Of a DNA stretch of 64,000 nucleotides, positions 54,028-63,186 are shown piece after piece. How positions within the stretch are numbered: position 1 is the stretch's first letter; the number at the start of each line of letters is the position of its first letter. The position numbers and the translations under genes were made by a program. Origin of the DNA: Amazonocrinis nigriterrae CENA67 (lineage in GTDB: Bacteria; Cyanobacteriota; Cyanobacteriia; Cyanobacteriales; Nostocaceae); assembly GCF_016056305.1 (NCBI RefSeq), contig NZ_JAECZC010000016.1, positions 16,169 to 80,168 of the forward strand, read 5' to 3'. The notes under the pieces were generated by a model. The model did no database searches. It was not told where the DNA came from and saw only the letters and a list, made by a program, of their open reading frames with translations.

Positions 54028-54257
54028 AGTCACGCCATACAGAAGATTTGAAATATTTCAATTATCTGGCAATTATTGAAGACTGTGCAAAGTTTTGTAA
54101 TTTAGATATTTTCTAACAAATCATTTAGGACTGCCGCAACTGGCACAATAAATAAAGGTTAAGACTGTCATTAGTCATTAGTCATTTGTAAATACAAAGG
54201 ACTAATAACCAATGACAAACAATGTGTTTTAGCTCATCAAAGTTGAATGTTACAAAA

Positions 54258-54902
54258 ATGATATTTAAACAAACAGCTGAACTGCAATTGCTGACGAAAG
54301 AAAATCTTACTCATGGTTTGATGGTACTTGCCACTCAAGACAGCGATTTAGCTCGCATTTTAGAGATATTAGGGCCTCCTCCTATGTGGGAGAGAGAAGC
54401 AGGTTTTCCAACACTTGTAAGAATAATTCTAGAACAGCAAGTTTCCTTAGCAGCTGCCAAAGCTGTATTTAGCAGATTGTATGGGGTTGTTGTGCCGCTG
54501 ACACCAGAAAATTTTCTGACATTGGATGATATTGAATTAAAAAAAATTGGATTTAGTCGGCAAAAGATTCTCTATTGCCGTGGATTAGCAGATGCAATCA
54601 CGAGTGGTCAGCTTGATTTAAACAAGTTGGCAAAAATGGACGAAGCCACAATCAGAACTGAGCTAAAACGTATCAAAGGTATCGGAGATTGGACAGTTGA
54701 TATTTACTTGTTAATGGCGCTGCAACACGCTGATGCCTTTCCCAAAAGTGATTTAGGATTGTTGATCGCCGCTCAAAAGCTTAAAGGATTAACCACACGA
54801 CCTACACCAGCACAACTAGAAGCCATAGCCCAAAACTGGCGACCGTGGCGTGCAGTTGCTGCAAGACTTCTGTGGCACTACTACCTGAGTAAGGGTGACT
54901 GA
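54258..54902 (+). CDS. DNA-3-methyladenine glycosylase (AlkA/HhH-GPD family)
   Basis: This is a base-excision repair glycosylase for alkylated purines. The helix-hairpin-helix LKRIKGIGDWTVDIYLLMAL and the catalytic aspartate in AFPKSDLGLL are present, as is PTLVRIILEQQVSLAAAKAV. The open frame begins at 54222, but the ATG at 54258 (MIFKQTAELQL) better fits relatives; 214 aa. There is no fused methyl-accepting Ada domain. It is not in an operon. Confidence 0.88.
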   Translation: MIFKQTAELQLLTKENLTHGLMVLATQDSDLARILEILGPPPMWEREAGFPTLVRIILEQQVSLAAAKAVFSRLYGVVVPLTPENFLTLDDIELKKIGFSRQKILYCRGLADAITSGQLDLNKLAKMDEATIRTELKRIKGIGDWTVDIYLLMALQHADAFPKSDLGLLIAAQKLKGLTTRPTPAQLEAIAQNWRPWRAVAARLLWHYYLSKGD

Positions 54903-55007
54903 GTAAGGTAGGACTTACGCAAAAAAGCTCTCAAAACCTTTATTACTCCCTACCAGTGGAGCCAGATGTGTTAGTCAGGGTGATTACAAGTTTACTCAAT
55001 CATACCT

Positions 55008-55110
55008 AACCTGAGTTCGGGATAAGCACAAACCATGATTCTATCGTTGGCTGAAACTCCTATTCCTTCGTATAATTAACAGCGAAATCGTCTTAACCCG
55101 AACTGAGGTT
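55008..55110. repeat. MITE-like element with imperfect 19-bp inverted ends
   Basis: AACCTGAGTTCGGGATAAG (55008-55026) and CTTAACCCGAACTGAGGTT (55092-55110) pair with a few mismatches around a 65-bp AT-rich core. It abuts the 3' end of dapF by 6 bp. It resembles, but is not identical to, the AAGTTCGGAT element at 6731. Confidence 0.55.
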
Positions 55111-55116
55111 AATTAG

Positions 55117-55956
55117 TTATGCTTTACCAGTGAATACACGTTCGGCTGGCCCTGTCATGTAAACTCTTTGGTCTACTTCTGACCATTCAATTTCTAAGGG
55201 GCCACCAGGTAGTTCTACAGTGGCAGTGCGATCGCACCCTTCAGTCAATACACCCGCCACCAAAGAAGCACAAGCACCAGTCCCGCAAGCTAAGGTAATG
55301 CCTGCACCCCTTTCCCAAACCCGCATTTTCAGATAATCTCGGCGTACCACTTGAATAAATTCAGTATTTGTACGTTGAGGAAAAGCTGGGTGATGCTCAA
55401 ATTGTGGCCCTATAGTTGCTAAAGGAATTGCTGCTACATCTTCTACAAAGGTAATACAGTGAGGATTGCCCATACTCACACAAGTGACTTCCCAAGTTTG
55501 TCCTGCCACCTCCAAAGGCTGATTAATCACTTTTGCGTCAGCATCACCCAGAGTAGTGGGAATTTCCCTAGCCAGAAGCCTGGGTAAACCCATATCTACC
55601 TTCACTTGACCGTCGGGCATGAGTTGAGGCGTAATCACACCAGCTAAGGTATGAATGCGATATAAATCTTTGTTTCGGGATTCCCCTTCTAAATCGGCTA
55701 AAAAACCAGCTAAACAGCGAATACCATTACCGCACATTTCTGGTTCTGAACCGTCAGAGTTGAAAATCCGCATCGTGTAATCAGTGCCATTTTCACCGGG
55801 CAGGGCAAAAATCACACCATCTGCACCGATACCAAAGTGGCGATCGCACAACTTAATTGCTTGCTCTGGAGTCAACACAGGCAATGAGGATGAGCGATTG
55901 TCAATCAAAATAAAGTCATTTCCCAGACCGTGATACTTAGTAAATTCGATTGCCAT
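55117..55956 (-). CDS. dapF: Diaminopimelate epimerase
   Basis: DapF converts LL- to meso-diaminopimelate for lysine and peptidoglycan. Both catalytic cysteines are in place ([12 protein letters not shown] and [12 protein letters not shown]), together with [15 protein letters not shown] at the N-terminus. At 279 aa it is normal. It is divergent from hfq, a neighbour pairing common in cyanobacteria. Confidence 0.96.
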   Translation of the reverse strand: MAIEFTKYHGLGNDFILIDNRSSSLPVLTPEQAIKLCDRHFGIGADGVIFALPGENGTDYTMRIFNSDGSEPEMCGNGIRCLAGFLADLEGESRNKDLYRIHTLAGVITPQLMPDGQVKVDMGLPRLLAREIPTTLGDADAKVINQPLEVAGQTWEVTCVSMGNPHCITFVEDVAAIPLATIGPQFEHHPAFPQRTNTEFIQVVRRDYLKMRVWERGAGITLACGTGACASLVAGVLTEGCDRTATVELPGGPLEIEWSEVDQRVYMTGPAERVFTGKA

Positions 55957-56119
55957 TTCTCCAAGGATGAATTATCAATAATTAGGTATTGGGGAATTGG
56001 GAATGGGGAATTGGGAATGGGGAATTGGGAAAAAATTTCTCCCTCATCTCCCTCATCTCCCCCGCTCCCCTGCTCCCCTGCTCCCCAGTCCCCAGTCCCC
56101 AGTCATATCATTACCTAAA

Positions 56120-56341
56120 ATGCATACAACTGAATTTGATACTTCATTGCCTAGCATTCGGCAAGTGCAAAACCTGATTAAACAAACAGCAGTGGTAGAG
56201 TTGAAACTCATCACGGGCGATGTGCTGACGGGTAGGGTTTTATGGCAAGACCCACAATGTCTGTGTATTGCCGATGAAAACAGCCAGCAAACGACGATTT
56301 GGAAGCAAGCGATCGCCTACATTAAGCCAAAAGTCAGTTAG
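56120..56341 (+). CDS. hfq: Cyanobacterial Hfq homologue
   Basis: This 73-aa Sm-like protein has IRQVQNLIKQTAVVELKLIT then GDVLTGRVLWQDPQCLCI. In cyanobacteria Hfq has lost the RNA-chaperone distal and proximal residues and instead binds the pilus motor PilB1 to support motility and DNA uptake. The frame is open from 55997 through CCCCTGCTCCCC repeats, but the ATG at 56120 (MHTTEFDTSLPSIRQ) is the real start. The proximity to dapF supports the call. Confidence 0.9.
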   Translation: MHTTEFDTSLPSIRQVQNLIKQTAVVELKLITGDVLTGRVLWQDPQCLCIADENSQQTTIWKQAIAYIKPKVS

Positions 56342-56384
56342 CACTGAGGCAAAAAAATTACAATTCATCACTTCTGGTTAACAG

Positions 56385-58049
56385 ATGAAATTACTCTTTG
56401 GCATTAGTTGCCTAGGAAGCTTTTTATTACTGGGTATTGCTAATGCCATTCCCAGTAATTTACCTTCTGTTCAAGTTGTTAAATCTCAGTTGGGGGGTAT
56501 ACCTGTTGTTTGTCATTTGCAAGAAATAAATCGTGAACCTGAAAAATTAACTAATCTCCTTGATTCTTATTTGGCAGCGAAAGAATACAACTTGGCGTTG
56601 CAATTAGTTGAAAAATCAACTTCCAGCGAGTTTAAAGTGTCAGCTTTGAATCAGATAGCATCTAGTTATCTGGAAGTTAAACAAAAGGATAAAGCCATAC
56701 TATTATTAGCCAAAGCACTGCAAATTGCCAAAAGTCTGGACGGTTACTCTACTAAGGTGAAAGCATTACTAAACACTGGTCACAACTTAATCGCTGTCGG
56801 CAGAAAAAATCAGGCAATTACAGCATTTTCTTTGGGTGTGCAGGAGGTGCAAATTTGGCAAAAGGCTCCCACAGTTCCGCCGATACCAGGCTCAACTGCT
56901 GATAGGGAAGATGGTGAAGCGAAATATGCGATTTTTCTAACTCAATTTGCGGCTGGATACACTGCTGCCGGAAAATCTGACCAAGCCGTTAAAGTTCTAG
57001 CGCAAAGCCTGCGCCTTAGCCAAACTTTAACAGATAAACAAGAGCAAGTGAATCTTTTAGTTGACTTGAGTATTCAGTATGATGCTGCTGGACAAGCGAA
57101 GAAAGCGCAGGAATTATTCACTCAAAGTCTGGAAATTACTGAAAATTTCGGTGATGAAAACAACCAAGCTAGTGTTTTACTCACGATTGCTATCAAGTTA
57201 AGTCAAGCAAAGCAAACAAATAAATTAGCAGTGGTGATCGAGCGGTTGTTAGAAATTTCTCAAAATACGAAAAGCGACCTCCAGGTATTTTATGCCAGAT
57301 ACCTCATCAAGTTGTGGTTAACTGTAGATCGCAGCGATCAAGCAATCATAATTGCTAACAATATCAAAGATACTTTTACGAGAACTCGCTTACTGAATAT
57401 AATTGCTGACTACTATCTTAAAGCAAATCAAAGACAAAAAAGTCTAGCAATCCTCAATCAAATTTATACACTTACTCAAACTATTGAAGATACATCAAAA
57501 AGAGATTATGCCTTGGTGTTTATCTCACCAGATTACGCCAAAGCGGGAAAAATTGACCAAGTTTTGCAGGTGATTGCAAAAATTGAAGATACAAACAGAA
57601 GAAGTTTTGCCTGGACTTCAGTTATACAAGAGTTGAGCAACGCCAAAAAATTTGATCAAGTATTACAATTATTGCCACACATAGAAGAAAATGTTGTGGG
57701 AACCGCACTGTCCGCCATAGCTATTAAATATGCTACTGAGGGAAAGTTTCAGCAGGCACTGGAGTTAGTTAACACTATTGATAATGAATTCGACCAAACT
57801 AAAGCCTTGGTTGCGATCGCTAACCATTATCTCAAACTAGAGCAACTAAAGCTAGCTTTTGAAATAGCACAATTAATCACAAATGTCAAGGATAAATCTG
57901 AGATACTGGAAGCGATCGCTCGTAGTTATGATGAATCTGGAGAGTATCCCAAAGCCAAACAAGTCGCGCAAGCTATCCCCAATACAACGCAACGCAATTT
58001 GCTGATCAAGTTATTAACTTGTGCTAGTAGTTCACCACGCAAATATTGA
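56385..58049 (+). CDS. Secreted TPR-like helical-repeat protein
   Basis: This 554-aa protein has a signal peptide (MKLLFGISCLGSFLLLGIAN) and about 14 degenerate TPR-like helix pairs of about 36 residues (for example QIASSYLEVKQKDKAILLLA, AIKYATEGKFQQALELVNTI). It is probably a periplasmic scaffold. Such repeats are common in Nostocales; the partner is unknown. It lies 43 bp after hfq on the same strand, so co-transcription is possible. Confidence 0.85.
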   Translation: MKLLFGISCLGSFLLLGIANAIPSNLPSVQVVKSQLGGIPVVCHLQEINREPEKLTNLLDSYLAAKEYNLALQLVEKSTSSEFKVSALNQIASSYLEVKQKDKAILLLAKALQIAKSLDGYSTKVKALLNTGHNLIAVGRKNQAITAFSLGVQEVQIWQKAPTVPPIPGSTADREDGEAKYAIFLTQFAAGYTAAGKSDQAVKVLAQSLRLSQTLTDKQEQVNLLVDLSIQYDAAGQAKKAQELFTQSLEITENFGDENNQASVLLTIAIKLSQAKQTNKLAVVIERLLEISQNTKSDLQVFYARYLIKLWLTVDRSDQAIIIANNIKDTFTRTRLLNIIADYYLKANQRQKSLAILNQIYTLTQTIEDTSKRDYALVFISPDYAKAGKIDQVLQVIAKIEDTNRRSFAWTSVIQELSNAKKFDQVLQLLPHIEENVVGTALSAIAIKYATEGKFQQALELVNTIDNEFDQTKALVAIANHYLKLEQLKLAFEIAQLITNVKDKSEILEAIARSYDESGEYPKAKQVAQAIPNTTQRNLLIKLLTCASSSPRKY

Positions 58050-58122
58050 CAGGTATAGACAGGGAAAAGGGGAAAGGAGAACAGTTTAAAACCTTTACCC
58101 TTTTTCCCTTACCCAATTCTGT

Positions 58123-58147
58123 GCCTGTCAAAAAGACTTTGACAGGC
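58123..58147. terminator. Hairpin between convergent genes
   Basis: GCCTGTCAAA and TTTGACAGGC form a perfect 10-bp stem with a 5-base loop, between the stops of the TPR-like gene and the antiporter gene. It has no strong T-run, so it could be a bidirectional terminator or simply a stabilising hairpin. Confidence 0.45.
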
Positions 58148-58162
58148 TACTAGCTAGTAAGC

Positions 58163-60499
58163 TCAATCAATCACTTGATCCACAGGCAGAAATTCTGTGA
58201 CGACTTGTGGTTCCCCAATACTCACTTTTGGAATCGCTAAACTCACTTTGTTGACTGTGGCAAACAATGGTTGCAGTTGATTCAAACTTGAGAAGCTACC
58301 GCACAATAGCACTTGGTCGCCATCTTGCAAGTGTTGGTTGCCATCAGGAGAGCGGATAAATTTGCCATCTCGCCTGATTGCCTGTACCTTGACTCCAGAT
58401 TTGCCGTGGATATCTAAATCTGCAAGGGTTTTACCCAAAGCTGGAGAATCAGCATTAACTATAGTCCATTGGCAAGCGCTATTTTCTCCGGGAACAGCCA
58501 CCTGTCCTTGAGCGAATTCTTCCAAAGCTGCCAGTTCTTCAGATTCTCCGACTACAAGCAAGCGATCGCCTGCTTCTAATGTAGTTTGATTATCAGGATA
58601 ATCGATTTCATCACCGTTGGCGCGGCGAATAGCCATCAAACTTACCCCTGTTAAGTAGCGCATATCTGCTTCTTCCAAACTCATGCCAACTAGGGGTGAA
58701 CCAGATGGTAGGGGATACCAACGGCGATTGAGGTCGCGAGTTGCTTGTCTTAAATCGTGGGAAACCTCTGATGCAGAACGCTGGGGTCGCAAATCCAAAT
58801 AATGATCGTTGCGGATTTGCTGCATTTGTTGTTCTACGACCGCTGGTGAAAAGCCCAAGCAAGTTAATAAATAAGTTGCCATTTCAATACTGGCTTCAAA
58901 CTCTGGCTGTACTACTTCCCTCGCACCTAGTTGGTAAAGTACTTCAATATTTTTATCTTGGGTGGCGCGGACAACTAAATCTAGTTCTGGGCATAATTCC
59001 AAAGCGCGTTTCAGGCACAAACGGGTACTCATGGGGTCAGGCAAAGCGATCGCCATTCCTTTGGCATAATTGACTCCAGCAGTTTCCATCACGTGCAAAC
59101 TGACGCAATTACCGTACACATAAGGCACTTTGGCTTCGCGCAACTGCTGAATTCTACTTTCTGATTGGTCGATGACCACCACAGGCAAGTTTTGTAGTTG
59201 TAACAACTTGACTAAATTCTTACCTACTCGCCCATAGCCACAGACTACCACATGGTCTTTTAAAGGTAACTCTTCTGCAACATCACGTGGCTGTTCTTCT
59301 TCTAAATATGGTTTTAGCCAGGGCATTGATTCGGCAAAGCTAAATAAAAATGGCACTAACCGCAGTACAAAGGGGGTAAGTATCAAAGTAACTGCTGTAG
59401 TTCCCAAAATCAGTAAATATATCTGTCGGGACACCAACCCCAGTGCTTGCCCTTCACTAGCCAGCACAAAGGAAAATTCCCCAATTTGAGCCAGTCCCAA
59501 CCCAGCGATTAAAGCTGTTTTCAAAGGATAACGAAACAGCTTCACCAAAGGTGTGACAATCAAAAATTTACCAACGAAAACGATCGCCACTAGTCCCAAA
59601 ATCAATTCCAGGTTTTTCCACAAAAACACTGGGTCAATTAACATGCCAATGGCGGCAAAAAATAAACTGGCAAAGATATCTCGGACTGGCTCGACATAAG
59701 TTAAAGTTTGGTCAGCGTACTCCACCTCGGATATCATCAAACCGGCGACAAAGGCCCCCATTTCAATGGATAGCCCCAAATGTTCTGTTAGTAGGGCAAT
59801 ACCCAAACACAAGGTTACTACCCCTAGTAAAAATAGTTCTCGGCTTTCCGTGCGGGCTAGCAGTCGCAATAGACGCGGTATTACCCAAATCCCCGCCGCA
59901 ACTGCACCGGCGGCAAACAAAGCAATCCGCACCAGTGCTGTTAACACAGCTACACCAATGGCTTCGCCTGGTTGATGGAGAGCAGGTAACACTGCTAGCA
60001 TCAGTCCCAGCGCTAAGTCCTGGACTACCAAAATTCCCAGCATGACTTGCCCGTGGGGTGTTTCAGTTTCGTTGCGTTCCATCAGGCATTTGAGGACAAC
60101 TGCTGTGGAAGACAAAGATAAAATTGACCCCAAAAATACGCCCTTAGCAGGTAAGGTTCCCCAGGCTCCCGTGACTCCGCATACCAAAACTGTGACACCA
60201 ATCGTCAGCGCAATTTGTAGCGCACCACCTCCTAAAGCGATCGCTTTTACCTTCTTCAATTCCGCCAAGGAAAATTCTACACCCAAGGCAAATAACAAAA
60301 AGGCTACGCCGAACTGAGCCAAAGTTTCTACTTGAATCACTTCTTTAATTAGTCCCAATCCGGCTGGCCCGACAATCATCCCACCGATGAGATATCCCAG
60401 TAAAACGGGTTGCCGCAACAGCGACGCCAACAGTCCACCACAAGCTGCGACGGCGAGAACTGAAACTAAATCAACAATTAGCCTGAAATCTTCCTGCAC
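58163..60499 (-). CDS. Monovalent cation:proton antiporter-2 (KefB-type) with RCK domains
   Basis: This 778-aa transporter has about 12 membrane helices (1-385; LLGYLIGGMIVGPAGLGLI, LALGVEFSL-like LLFALGVEFSLAEL). A TrkA-N nucleotide-binding domain follows (HVVVCGYGRVGKNLVKLLQL, about 415-535). Two TrkA-C domains come last (about 590-660 with GDRLLVVGE; 690-765 with DGDQVLLCG). It probably exchanges K+ or Na+ for H+ under ligand control. The start is GTG at 60499. Confidence 0.9.
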   Translation of the reverse strand: MQEDFRLIVDLVSVLAVAACGGLLASLLRQPVLLGYLIGGMIVGPAGLGLIKEVIQVETLAQFGVAFLLFALGVEFSLAELKKVKAIALGGGALQIALTIGVTVLVCGVTGAWGTLPAKGVFLGSILSLSSTAVVLKCLMERNETETPHGQVMLGILVVQDLALGLMLAVLPALHQPGEAIGVAVLTALVRIALFAAGAVAAGIWVIPRLLRLLARTESRELFLLGVVTLCLGIALLTEHLGLSIEMGAFVAGLMISEVEYADQTLTYVEPVRDIFASLFFAAIGMLIDPVFLWKNLELILGLVAIVFVGKFLIVTPLVKLFRYPLKTALIAGLGLAQIGEFSFVLASEGQALGLVSRQIYLLILGTTAVTLILTPFVLRLVPFLFSFAESMPWLKPYLEEEQPRDVAEELPLKDHVVVCGYGRVGKNLVKLLQLQNLPVVVIDQSESRIQQLREAKVPYVYGNCVSLHVMETAGVNYAKGMAIALPDPMSTRLCLKRALELCPELDLVVRATQDKNIEVLYQLGAREVVQPEFEASIEMATYLLTCLGFSPAVVEQQMQQIRNDHYLDLRPQRSASEVSHDLRQATRDLNRRWYPLPSGSPLVGMSLEEADMRYLTGVSLMAIRRANGDEIDYPDNQTTLEAGDRLLVVGESEELAALEEFAQGQVAVPGENSACQWTIVNADSPALGKTLADLDIHGKSGVKVQAIRRDGKFIRSPDGNQHLQDGDQVLLCGSFSSLNQLQPLFATVNKVSLAIPKVSIGEPQVVTEFLPVDQVID

Positions 60500-60772
60500 A
60501 ACTTTTTCAAAGAACTATTAAAATACATTAATTTAGCATAATCAAGATTACAGAAAATTTTATTTAAAAATAAGCAAAGAATTGTTGGTTGATGACTGAT
60601 GACTGTCAATAATAGATAGAAGAGCGTGCTGAGTCATTTCAGTTACTCAGTACGGTCGTGCAATCAAGTATTTATTAGCTTAAAATGCTGTTTGTGGAAA
60701 TTTTAAAGCAACATAATAGCTTGCGATTATACCAGATAAAAGCTTCTTGGCGAACGACAAAAGCGAGCTTCG

Positions 60773-60940
60773 ATGCAACGAAATGCCCAAGAGTATGAGG
60801 TGCAAACAATTTTCGATGAACAGCAAGACCACTATCAATTACTTTATGTCGGTTGGCGGGGAAATAAACGCGATTTTGGCTGTATTCTACATCTCGATAT
60901 TATTGGCTTTTTGTATGTAATTCTTCTACTTTTTTTATGA
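60773..60940 (+). pseudogene. Fragment of xisI
   Basis: The frame reads MQRNAQEYEVQTIFDEQQDH then YQLLYVGWRGNKRDFGCILH and LDI, after which it diverges and stops (55 aa). The pattern EVQTIFD-x-x-x-DHYQLL-x-VGW-x-x-x-(K/R)R-x-(Y/F)GC-x-LH-x-DI is that of XisI, a partner of XisH first linked to fdxN-element excision. Intact XisI is about 110 aa; both the first 25 residues and the C-terminal half are missing, and no xisH is next to it. Confidence 0.75.
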
Positions 60941-60984
60941 ATCACAGTTTGTCCCTGACACAGTAATTGATAAACTGAAACTGA

Positions 60985-61590
60985 TCAAAAATCACTACCA
61001 ACATTAGTGATTGCGCTATTCATAGCTGATTCAGCAACGCTCAATTTACTTAGTGGAGTCGGTAAACCGTCAATACTGACGAGATTTTTCTCCTGTTGAT
61101 ACTCTCGTAATCTTTCTTCCCCTTTGTTTGTTGCCCAAGTTACTAAAGTCTGGCGTTGACCTCGATATTCATAGAGTGGTACACCAAAACCACAGGAGGT
61201 CTGCACTTTCTCGATATCAGCAACGATAATTTGACGAGTTCCAGGAATCTGCGGAAATAAAGAATATAGGGAGTCCCATTCAGGGGAACTCGGTAAAATC
61301 GTCTGTCCTTGACCATAGAGACGCAGGATACAGGCTGGTTCCTCAAAAGCGCAAAACATGAACGTAATACGTCCATTTTCTTGAAGGTGGGCTGAGGTTT
61401 CGTTACCACTACCTGTGAGATCTAGGTAGCTTACTCGGTTAGGAGAGAGTATACGAAAGCAATCCAAACCTTTGGGGGATAAATTAACGTGACCTGTAGG
61501 ACTCAAAGGTGCAGAACCCACAAAGAAAAGGTGTTGGGTAGCAATAAAGTCTTGTAATTCCTCAGTAATACAGTCAAAAAGTTTAGCCAT
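60985..61590 (-). CDS. Pyridoxamine 5'-phosphate oxidase-fold (PPOX) flavoprotein
   Basis: This 201-aa protein has the split-barrel FMN-binding pattern: FIATQHLFFVGSAPLSPTGH, VNLSPKGLDCFRIL, SYLDLTGSGNETSAHLQENG and RITFMFCAF. It resembles small FMN- or F420-type enzymes of unknown substrate rather than true PdxH. It is transcribed alone. Confidence 0.85.
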   Translation of the reverse strand: MAKLFDCITEELQDFIATQHLFFVGSAPLSPTGHVNLSPKGLDCFRILSPNRVSYLDLTGSGNETSAHLQENGRITFMFCAFEEPACILRLYGQGQTILPSSPEWDSLYSLFPQIPGTRQIIVADIEKVQTSCGFGVPLYEYRGQRQTLVTWATNKGEERLREYQQEKNLVSIDGLPTPLSKLSVAESAMNSAITNVGSDF

Positions 61591-61633
61591 AGACCGTCTG
61601 AATTTGTATTGCTAGGTTAACAGTATATTCAGC

Positions 61634-61750
61634 CTATAGTAATCCACTTTGATTTTTGAACTTATTTGTGTCGGCAGAGGTAGAGAGTAAAGAATAGTTA
61701 ATCAGCCTTTTCAATTTGTACGGAGTTTTTTCAAAAATCAAATAAAACTA
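61634..61750. repeat. Dispersed element with TTTGATTTTTGAA inverted ends (copy 2)
   Basis: It begins CTATAGTAATCCACTTTGATT, as copy 1 at 40491 does, and ends TTCAAAAATCAAATAAAACT. The two copies agree well for the first 45 and last 20 bases and differ in the middle. Confidence 0.7.
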
Positions 61751-61894
61751 TCACGAAAAGTAACCATTTGAAATACTTCTTCACACAATTGACATGGGGT
61801 AGCAATACACGATACATCATGATCCAACAGTTAATTTTTTTGAGATGAAAAGTTTGTTAAATTGCCAACTTCACCAGCATGAGGAGGGGTGTAA

Positions 61895-62863
61895 ATGGAT
61901 GGTAGCTTGATTGTATCCAACATCCTCAATCCCCCAATTCTGTTTTTCTTTCTGGGGATGGCTGCTGTGTTTGTCAAGTCCGATCTGGAAATTCCTGCCC
62001 CTATACCCAAACTATTTTCGCTTTATCTGCTGTTTGCAATAGGTTTTAAGGGAGGGGTAGAGCTAATTAAAAGTGGGATTACTCAGGAAGTAGTTCTGAC
62101 GCTGTTAGCAGCAATGTTGATGGCATGTTTTGTGCCAATTTACACCTTTTTTATCCTGAAACTGAAGTTAGATATTTATGATTCTGCTGCGATCGCTGCT
62201 ACCTATGGCTCGATCAGTGCTGTCACCTTCATCACGGCTAGCGCCTTTTTGAGTGAGCTTGGCATTCAATTTGATGGTTACATGGTGGCAGCCTTAGCGC
62301 TGATGGAATCTCCAGCCATCATTGTTGGTCTAATTTTGGTGAATTTATTCTCAGTTGATGAGAAACGGGAGTTTTCCTGGCCAGAAGTGCTAAAAGATGC
62401 ATTTCTTAACAGTTCAGTTTTTCTTTTAGTTGGTAGCCTCTTGATTGGTTTTTTAACAGGTGAACACGGTTGGAAAGTATTAGAACCCTTTACCCAAGGC
62501 TTATTTTATGGCGTTCTCACCTTCTTTTTACTAGACATGGGACTGGTGGCTGCTAGAAGAATTAAAGACTTGCAAAAAACCGGAGTTTTCCTTGTTTTAT
62601 TTGCCATACTAATTCCAATACTCAATGCTGGCATTGGGTTAGCGATTGCCAAATTCATCAGTATGCCTCAGGGAGATTCACTGTTGTTCGCTGTGTTATG
62701 TGCCAGTGCTTCTTACATTGCTGTGCCAGCGGCTATGCGGTTAACTGTTCCAGAAGCGAACCCCAGTCTGTATGTTTCTACAGCTCTGGCAGTGACATTC
62801 CCATTCAATATTATTGTGGGAATTCCGTTATATCTGTACGGAATTAACCTATTTTGGAGGTAA
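61895..62863 (+). CDS. sbtA: Sodium-dependent bicarbonate transporter SbtA
   Basis: SbtA is the high-affinity Na+/HCO3- symporter of the carbon-concentrating mechanism in the plasma membrane. The 322-aa protein has about 10 helices in two halves: FAIGFKGGVELIKSGITQ, AATYGSISAVTFITASAFL, MLESPAI-like LMESPAIIVGLILVNLFS and ASASYIAVPAAMRLTVPEAN. The cytoplasmic loop in the middle is short (SVDEKREFSWPEVLKDA). A strong GAGGAGGGG ribosome site precedes the ATG. sbtB starts 4 bp after its stop. Confidence 0.96.
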   Translation: MDGSLIVSNILNPPILFFFLGMAAVFVKSDLEIPAPIPKLFSLYLLFAIGFKGGVELIKSGITQEVVLTLLAAMLMACFVPIYTFFILKLKLDIYDSAAIAATYGSISAVTFITASAFLSELGIQFDGYMVAALALMESPAIIVGLILVNLFSVDEKREFSWPEVLKDAFLNSSVFLLVGSLLIGFLTGEHGWKVLEPFTQGLFYGVLTFFLLDMGLVAARRIKDLQKTGVFLVLFAILIPILNAGIGLAIAKFISMPQGDSLLFAVLCASASYIAVPAAMRLTVPEANPSLYVSTALAVTFPFNIIVGIPLYLYGINLFWR

Positions 62864-62867
62864 TAAT

Positions 62868-63179
62868 ATGCACTTAGTTAAAAAGATAGAGATTATTGCC
62901 AATTCGTTTGAATTGAGCAAAATTTTAGAAAGTTTGGACAAGTCTGGTGTACATAATCATGCCATCATCCGCAACGTTGCTGGCAAAGGATTACGAGGAA
63001 CAACAGAAGATTTAGATATGACCATGCTCGATAATGTTTACATTATCGCCTTCTGTACGCCAGAAAACGTCAGGCCTGTAGTGGAAAATATTAAACCATT
63101 ACTTAACAAGTTTGGGGGTACTTGTTACATCTCGGATGTGATGGAGATTCGCTCGACAAAATGCGTCGCATCGTTGTGA
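62868..63179 (+). CDS. sbtB: PII-like regulator SbtB
   Basis: SbtB is a trimeric PII-family protein that binds cAMP/adenine nucleotides and controls SbtA. The 103 aa begin HLVKKIEIIANSFELSKILE, followed by the T-loop region and TCYISDVMEIRSTKCV at the end. The start ATG at 62868 overlaps nothing and follows GGAGGTAAT. The protein ends KCVASL, without the CGPxGC redox loop found at the C-terminus of some SbtB proteins. Confidence 0.93.
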   Translation: MHLVKKIEIIANSFELSKILESLDKSGVHNHAIIRNVAGKGLRGTTEDLDMTMLDNVYIIAFCTPENVRPVVENIKPLLNKFGGTCYISDVMEIRSTKCVASL

Positions 63180-63186
63180 GAAAATC

